This document shows, piece after piece, positions 7,820-11,336 of a DNA stretch of 11,336 bases. Numbering within the stretch: the stretch's first letter is position 1; each line of letters opens with the position of its first letter. Origin of the DNA: Planctomycetota bacterium (GTDB taxonomy: Bacteria; Planctomycetota; Phycisphaerae; WQYP01); the NCBI GenBank assembly GCA_021826605.1, contig JAKAZF010000035.1, positions 1-11,336 of the forward strand. The letters are read 5' to 3'. The notes under the pieces are model-generated. The model did no database searches. It saw only the letters and a program-made list of their open reading frames with translations, and was not told the DNA's origin. The position numbers and the translations under genes were made by a program.

Positions 7820-10033
7820 TTAATAACTGACCTCAAAGAGGAAATTAAATTGGCTTGACCCCGCCGACACCCCACCCTGACCGGTTGCCCGCGGACTGAC
7901 ACTGTGCAGAGCCACCCCCCAATCAGCGAGCAGTTCCATATTGCTGTAGAGCGTAAGCCGCGCGCCGAGCCCCGTACTTAATAATGTTGCGCTGCCCTCA
8001 TACGGCTGGGCCTGACTATCCTGAACCACGCCGCCATCAAGGAAGGTGAACAGCATCAAGTCCCAATCCGGTGTGGTGAAGTGGTTGGGGGGGGAGAAAT
8101 CGAATCGGTGCCCGAATAGCTTGGTTTTTTGGTGCGAATTGATTGGAAACAGATGGGGAATATGCAGGCGGTATTCAAGGGAGCCGTAGACGGCATTGTC
8201 GCCGGCGACTATCGATTCCGGATAGCCGCGTACCGTATATAGCCCGCCAATAACATCTTCCTCCTGCGGAATGAGCCTTTGTCCAAAGGCCTCCTGTCCG
8301 CTGATACTCATGTAGATTTGATTGGCGGGGATCACCTGTCCTGATTGATAGGCCGAGGATTCCAGCAGCGGCTCGAGATAGAATGCATCGTACGCATTGC
8401 CCTGAAAAATGGCCCAGGTACGATTGGTATTAAAACGCCCCAATGTGTCAAGGGACGTTGCCTGGGTGGGTGTCCATTGTCCGAGCACGGTGGCATTGGC
8501 GGAAAAATTGGAAATGGCGCTGCGCCGAGTAAACCGCAGCGTGGCATACGGCAGTAAAAAATCACCGGATCCAGCCTGCCCCGTGGAGATATCATTCACA
8601 CTTTCATGCAGATACTGCAGGCCAAGAATCCCGTAGATGAACAGCCGATGGTACTGCGCCAGGTTGATGATAAGTTCACCGCCACCGCCGGAGGCGCGGC
8701 CATTGAAATTCAGATTGCCAAGGCCGACATTTGATGCATTGTACTGGTTATAACTGGCAAAAATGCGACCGCGTATCCGGCGCAAACCCAGAATGGGAAA
8801 TTCATACGATCCTTGCACCGACTGCATTTTGCTGAAACCTGCGGTCGCATAATTAAGGCTGAGAACATCGTCATGATTAGTTAATTGATTATCAATAAAA
8901 CCGAAATCTTCAATCCACGGATTGGTCTGAGGTGTACCGGTATTAGATATCTGCGAATACACCAGCCAAGGCTTTGCCTGATGCACGTCGTAATCAAGAA
9001 TCATGGAGTCTGGCAGATCGCCGGCGGACAGGCCTGCACTGACCTGCCGTCCAGGTTGCTGGTTAAGCCGAAGGAGATAGTCATCAACCTCCTGCCGATT
9101 GAAAACGTCCTCGGTGGCGGGTGCGTTGGGCCCGACGCGCAACGGCGAATGCCGGATAATGAATTGGTTTCTGGCGTTATCAATCGGATGTTTACCGGAA
9201 AAATACGCCCCCGATGCTACGGTGCGTATTTTTGTGATAATCAAATCATGAATCACCAGATCGATCGACGTGTCGGACTCGCTGCGCATATCGCGCAGGC
9301 CCCGAAATTGCTTAATCGACCGCGCTACGAGAACATCAGGAAATCCGTGATGATCAAGAAACATATACAACTGTGCACCAATGCTGTTGATGGCACTCAA
9401 ATGTATTTTGCGGATGCCACCGGTGTGGTTAAATGCAGCCAGCGTGGTGTGCAGAACGGGAAAGCCTTTCCGTCGTACCAGTTTTCCCTTGCGGTCTACC
9501 ACCGCCGCCACATACCCGCTTTGGGAAAGCCCTAACACAACAGGCACATGCATCAGTTGTGCAATGGAGGGCAGTTCATTGCGAGGATACTCGTAAGCGA
9601 GTTTGAATTGGCTGATGCGGTAGGCCGGCCCATCCTGCCGGGTGGCCGATGGCACCTTACCAGCGCGATGTTCTGACGGATGGGCAGCCGCAACCACCTT
9701 GGCCCGCGGTTTGGTCTCAGTTGCCGGCGTGAGCGGTACCGCCGACATAGCCGGCTTTTTCTGCGAATTGCCGGGGGCAGCGGGTGGTGATGAATTTGAT
9801 TTGTCATCCGGCAACGGTGCCTTTTGAACGGCCTTCGCGGGGGCGACAGTCGATGCCGCAACGGTGACACTGCCGACACCGCTATCAATCGGCGGAATGA
9901 TGACCGACACGTGCACCGACGCAGGGGAGGCGTTGCTGGCCCCGACTGACATTATGCAAATGGCAGTCGGAAGCGTAATTGCCACTGCGCCCAACCATCG
10001 GCGCTGATTGCGGCATATCCCCATAACCTTCAT
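7820..10033 (-). CDS. TpsB outer-membrane transporter (ShlB/FhaC/HecB family, Omp85 superfamily)
   Basis: This 737-residue protein is the expected translocation pore for the downstream TpsA. Residues 1-36 form a signal peptide (basic RNQRR, then a hydrophobic stretch ending near ASNASPA). Residues about 55-135 are an Ala/Pro/Ser/Lys-rich, probably disordered linker. Residues about 137-305 hold a divergent N-terminal domain, probably including POTRA1. POTRA2 (about 308-352) has the hallmark LNQQPGRQV, then VHQAKPWLVYSQISNTGTPQTNPW leads into the barrel. In the barrel, VRGYPES (601-607) matches the Omp85 VRGY/F motif of loop 6, LDGGVV (665-670) matches the DxG motif, and the chain ends FLFEVSY with an aromatic last residue. 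FhaC and ShlB are about 550-590 residues, so this one is some 150 longer, all in the N-terminal half. The stop is TAA, 19 nt before tpsA. The Met at residue 4 is an alternative start. Function is inferred from family and operon context. Confidence 0.92.
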   Translation of the reverse strand: MKVMGICRNQRRWLGAVAITLPTAICIMSVGASNASPASVHVSVIIPPIDSGVGSVTVAASTVAPAKAVQKAPLPDDKSNSSPPAAPGNSQKKPAMSAVPLTPATETKPRAKVVAAAHPSEHRAGKVPSATRQDGPAYRISQFKLAYEYPRNELPSIAQLMHVPVVLGLSQSGYVAAVVDRKGKLVRRKGFPVLHTTLAAFNHTGGIRKIHLSAINSIGAQLYMFLDHHGFPDVLVARSIKQFRGLRDMRSESDTSIDLVIHDLIITKIRTVASGAYFSGKHPIDNARNQFIIRHSPLRVGPNAPATEDVFNRQEVDDYLLRLNQQPGRQVSAGLSAGDLPDSMILDYDVHQAKPWLVYSQISNTGTPQTNPWIEDFGFIDNQLTNHDDVLSLNYATAGFSKMQSVQGSYEFPILGLRRIRGRIFASYNQYNASNVGLGNLNFNGRASGGGGELIINLAQYHRLFIYGILGLQYLHESVNDISTGQAGSGDFLLPYATLRFTRRSAISNFSANATVLGQWTPTQATSLDTLGRFNTNRTWAIFQGNAYDAFYLEPLLESSAYQSGQVIPANQIYMSISGQEAFGQRLIPQEEDVIGGLYTVRGYPESIVAGDNAVYGSLEYRLHIPHLFPINSHQKTKLFGHRFDFSPPNHFTTPDWDLMLFTFLDGGVVQDSQAQPYEGSATLLSTGLGARLTLYSNMELLADWGVALHSVSPRATGQGGVSAGSSQFNFLFEVSY

Positions 10034-10052
10034 GCATCACCATTCCGCGTTA

Positions 10053-10103
10053 TCAGATCAAACCTTGCCCCGTTCTCTTGCCGCACGACTGAAACCATTC
10101 CAT
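10053..10103 (-). other. Possible 16-codon upstream ORF in the tpsB leader
   Basis: On the minus strand an ATG at 10101-10103 opens a frame reading MEWFQSCGKRTGQGLI and ending in TGA at 10053-10055, 19 nt before the tpsB start. No Shine-Dalgarno sequence precedes it. It would lie in the 5' leader of the predicted transcript. An ORF this short arises easily by chance, so this is only a candidate leader peptide. Confidence 0.12.
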
Positions 10104-10214
10104 GGTACCGCAAAGCGTTGGTTGGATGGACGATCTCAATAGCACGCCCGAGTCGATTCAATTGATGAACCCGAGCCCGGCAATCCGCCGCACCAAACGC
10201 CACCACTTGCCTTA

Positions 10215-10243
10215 ATAATAGCTAAATTAGCATCAATCCGCAA
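10215..10243 (-). promoter_or_regulatory. Candidate sigma70-type promoter of the tpsB-tpsA operon
   Basis: On the minus strand TTGCGG (10238-10243, a poor -35 with only TTG matching) is followed after exactly 17 bp by TATTAT (10215-10220, five of six matches to the -10 consensus). Transcription would begin near 10208 and leave a leader of about 175 nt before tpsB. The A+T-rich setting supports the call, but planctomycete promoters are not well enough defined for this to be more than a candidate. Confidence 0.35.
10221..10231. promoter_or_regulatory. 11-bp palindrome GCTAAATTAGC, possible operator
   Basis: GCTAA and TTAGC form a perfect inverted repeat around a central A. It lies inside the spacer of the candidate tpsB promoter and directly abuts the -10 element, where a bound regulator would block polymerase. 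It is short, and A+T-rich palindromes of this size occur by chance, so the operator role is inference. Confidence 0.25.
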
Positions 10244-10285
10244 AAACCGCGGCCCGCCATACACGGTGAACCATTCTCAAATCGC

Positions 10286-10291
10286 TATACT
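10286..10291 (+). promoter_or_regulatory. Candidate -10 element for bioA
   Basis: TATACT differs from the consensus TATAAT at one base. No good -35 lies 16-18 bp upstream. Transcription would begin near 10298, giving a leader of about 20-25 nt before the ATG at 10321, or an almost leaderless message if the ATG at 10300 were used. Confidence 0.3.
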
Positions 10292-10309
10292 TACCCACCA
10301 TGAAGAAAC

Positions 10310-10315
10310 AGGAAA
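10310..10315 (+). promoter_or_regulatory. Shine-Dalgarno sequence of bioA
   Basis: The AGGAAA element (its AGGA core at 10310-10313) leaves 7 nt between that core and the ATG at 10321. An ATG seven codons upstream at 10300 is in the same frame but has no purine-rich element before it, so 10321 is the preferred start. Confidence 0.55.
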
Positions 10316-10422
10316 CCCGCATGAAATCTATTCCGTTGCCACCGGCCGAAGAGTTGTCCGCCGCTGAGCTTATTGCCTTGGATCATCGCCATATCTGGCA
10401 CCCGTTTACGCCGATGTACGCG

Positions 10423-10425
10423 TAG
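10423..10425 (+). other. In-frame amber codon in bioA
   Basis: The frame reads CCG ATG TAC GCG TAG TTT GAG AAG. The frame is conserved on both sides (HPFTPM before, EPQIITHG after), so this is a point change and not a frameshift. TGG (Trp) or CAG (Gln) to TAG needs one transition. No in-frame ATG follows until well past the conserved N-terminal region, so simple reinitiation would lose essential sequence. Confidence 0.85.
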
Positions 10426-10941
10426 TTTGAGAAGGAAGAACCGCAGATTATTACCCATGGGCAGGATGAATACCTTTATGACATTCAGGGTCGTGAGTAC
10501 ATTGATGGCGTATCGTCCCTTTGGTGCAACATCCATGGCCACCGAAATCCGGAGTTGGATGCGGCTGTAATACGTCAGACCCATAAAGTAGCTCATACCA
10601 CGCTGTTGGGTGCGTGCAACGTCCCCAGTATCCAGCTCGCACACCTGCTTGCAGAGATTGCTCCAGCGGGATTGGAAAAGGTTTTCTATTCCGATAACGG
10701 TAGCACGGCAGTCGAAATTGCCATCAAGATGGCGTTTCAGTACTGGCGGAATATCGGTCGCAAGGAGAAAACGACGTTTCTATCCATGTCGTCGGCCTAT
10801 CATGGCGACACGCTTGGTGCCGTCTCAGTGGGCTATGTTGAAGCCTTCCACACCATTTATCGGCCTATATGCTTTCCAACGCTTCAGGCCGAATTGCCCA
10901 TACTGCCCGTATTCTCGCCTGCTAATAGCAGCATAAAAACG

Positions 10942-10977
10942 ATTGTCCCATATTTAGATTTTACAAAATGGGACAAT
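10942..10977. repeat. Perfect 10-bp inverted repeat inside bioA
   Basis: ATTGTCCCAT (10942-10951) and ATGGGACAAT (10968-10977) are perfect reverse complements separated by 16 nt. They lie in an A+T-rich, poorly conserved segment of bioA that encodes [13 protein letters not shown]. The RNA could form a stem-loop, but no U tract follows, so it is not a standard terminator. It may be a chance repeat or the remnant of a small insertion. Confidence 0.5.
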
Positions 10978-11336
10978 ATGATTATGCAGTTATTGGAAGA
11001 AAATGCCCACAAAATTGCTGGAATTATCGTCGAACCCGTCATTCAAGGTGCTGGCGGCATGCGTATGCAACCGTATGGCACATTGACCCGCCTGCGTAAA
11101 TTATGCGACCAATACGAGGTGTTACTGATTTGCGATGAAGTGATGACGGGGTTTGGACGTACCGGTAGTTTATTTGCATGCGATCACGAGCATCAGTCAC
11201 CCGACTTTTTGTGTCTGTCAAAAGGACTTACGGGTGGATACATGCCCTTGGGTGCCACACTTACCAACCAGAAGATCTTTGTTGCATTTTGCGGAGATCC
11301 CAACGCCGGCAAGACGTTTTTTCATGGCCATACCTT

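Larger units (their letters stand above)
10034..10320. promoter_or_regulatory. Divergent intergenic region between tpsB and bioA
   Basis: These 287 bp separate the two divergent transcription units. They contain no RNA gene and no credible rho-independent terminator. An A+T-rich core at about 10211-10237 holds the best promoter candidate for tpsB and an 11-bp palindrome. A -10-like TATACT lies near bioA. I found no match to the BirA, BioR or BioQ operator consensus sequences as I remember them, so biotin-dependent control of bioA is not supported by what is visible. Confidence 0.6.
10321..11336 (+). pseudogene. bioA: bioA, adenosylmethionine-8-amino-7-oxononanoate aminotransferase, amber codon 35, 3' end outside window
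   Basis: BioA transfers the amino group of S-adenosylmethionine to KAPA to give DAPA in cytosolic biotin synthesis, using PLP. The start at 10321 (MKSIPLPPAEELS) has AGGA 7 nt upstream. Family signatures appear in order: HIWHPFTPM (residues 25-33), [55 protein letters not shown] (PLP phosphate region), [35 protein letters not shown] with the Asp (codon 272) expected to pair with the PLP ring nitrogen, [12 protein letters not shown] with the PLP Lys at codon 301, and TFFHGHT at the edge. The order and sequence resemble the B. subtilis type more than E. coli. Codon 35 (10423-10425) is TAG in frame, at a place where relatives as I recall them have an aromatic residue. Everything after it is intact and conserved. 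If TAG is a true stop the product is a 34-residue fragment. Family assignment is very secure; functional status is not. Downstream genes are not visible. Confidence 0.9.

Noticed and set aside
7801..7902. Longer tpsA start at 7902, adding 34 residues
   Set aside because: That extension overlaps tpsB and would bury the signal peptide. GGGAG 9 nt before the ATG at 7800 supports the shorter form.
8885..9535. Plus-strand 216-codon ORF inside tpsB
   Set aside because: It is antisense to a clearly recognisable TpsB. The translation shows no family signature.
10423..10425. Pyrrolysine at the bioA TAG
   Set aside because: BioA is not a pyrrolysine protein and no pyl genes are in the window. Mutation, suppression or error are simpler explanations.
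10942..10977. Rho-independent terminator inside bioA
   Set aside because: The stem is followed by ATGATTATG and not by a T tract, and the coding frame continues through it.

Overview
The window looks like chromosomal DNA of moderate GC (low-to-mid 50s % by eye) from a Gram-negative-type bacterium with an outer membrane. The best guess is a planctomycete, possibly of the Phycisphaerae. That guess rests on the style of the two secretion genes: the TpsB has the N-terminal half and the 'SNTGT' / 'FGFIDNQLTNHDDVLSLNY' sequences I associate with planctomycetal ShlB/FhaC-like proteins, and the exoprotein has a TPS domain with an 'NPAGVIFG' motif. The taxonomic call is inference.

Layout. About 90% of the window is a two-gene two-partner secretion (type Vb) operon on the minus strand. 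tpsB (7820-10033) encodes a 737-residue outer-membrane transporter with signal peptide, low-complexity linker, POTRA region and Omp85-type barrel. It is followed after 19 nt by tpsA (361-7800), which encodes a giant filamentous-haemagglutinin-like exoprotein of 2479 residues. That protein has a signal peptide, TPS secretion domain, a glycine-rich PGRS-like block and a long irregular beta-helix repeat region. The frame does not end naturally at its TGA: the same frame stays open and protein-like for all 120 remaining codons to the left edge. Divergent from the operon, on the plus strand after a ~0.29 kb intergenic region, lies the 5' part of bioA (10321 to the right edge), the PLP-dependent DAPA aminotransferase of biotin synthesis. 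It is well conserved but carries an in-frame amber codon at codon 35.

How the genes work together. TpsB and TpsA are expected to act as a dedicated pair: Sec exports both, TpsB recognises the TPS domain in the periplasm and TpsA folds as a beta-helix while crossing the outer membrane. bioA is functionally unrelated and only shares the divergent regulatory region.

The most striking observation is two different in-frame stop codons (TGA near the visible end of tpsA, TAG early in bioA) within about 10 kb, each in an otherwise intact frame. The explanation could be nonsense mutation or gene decay, consensus error, or stop-codon suppression; the window alone cannot decide. No RNA genes, CRISPR arrays, insertion sequences or integrases were seen. 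I did not find a convincing new defence or mobile system.
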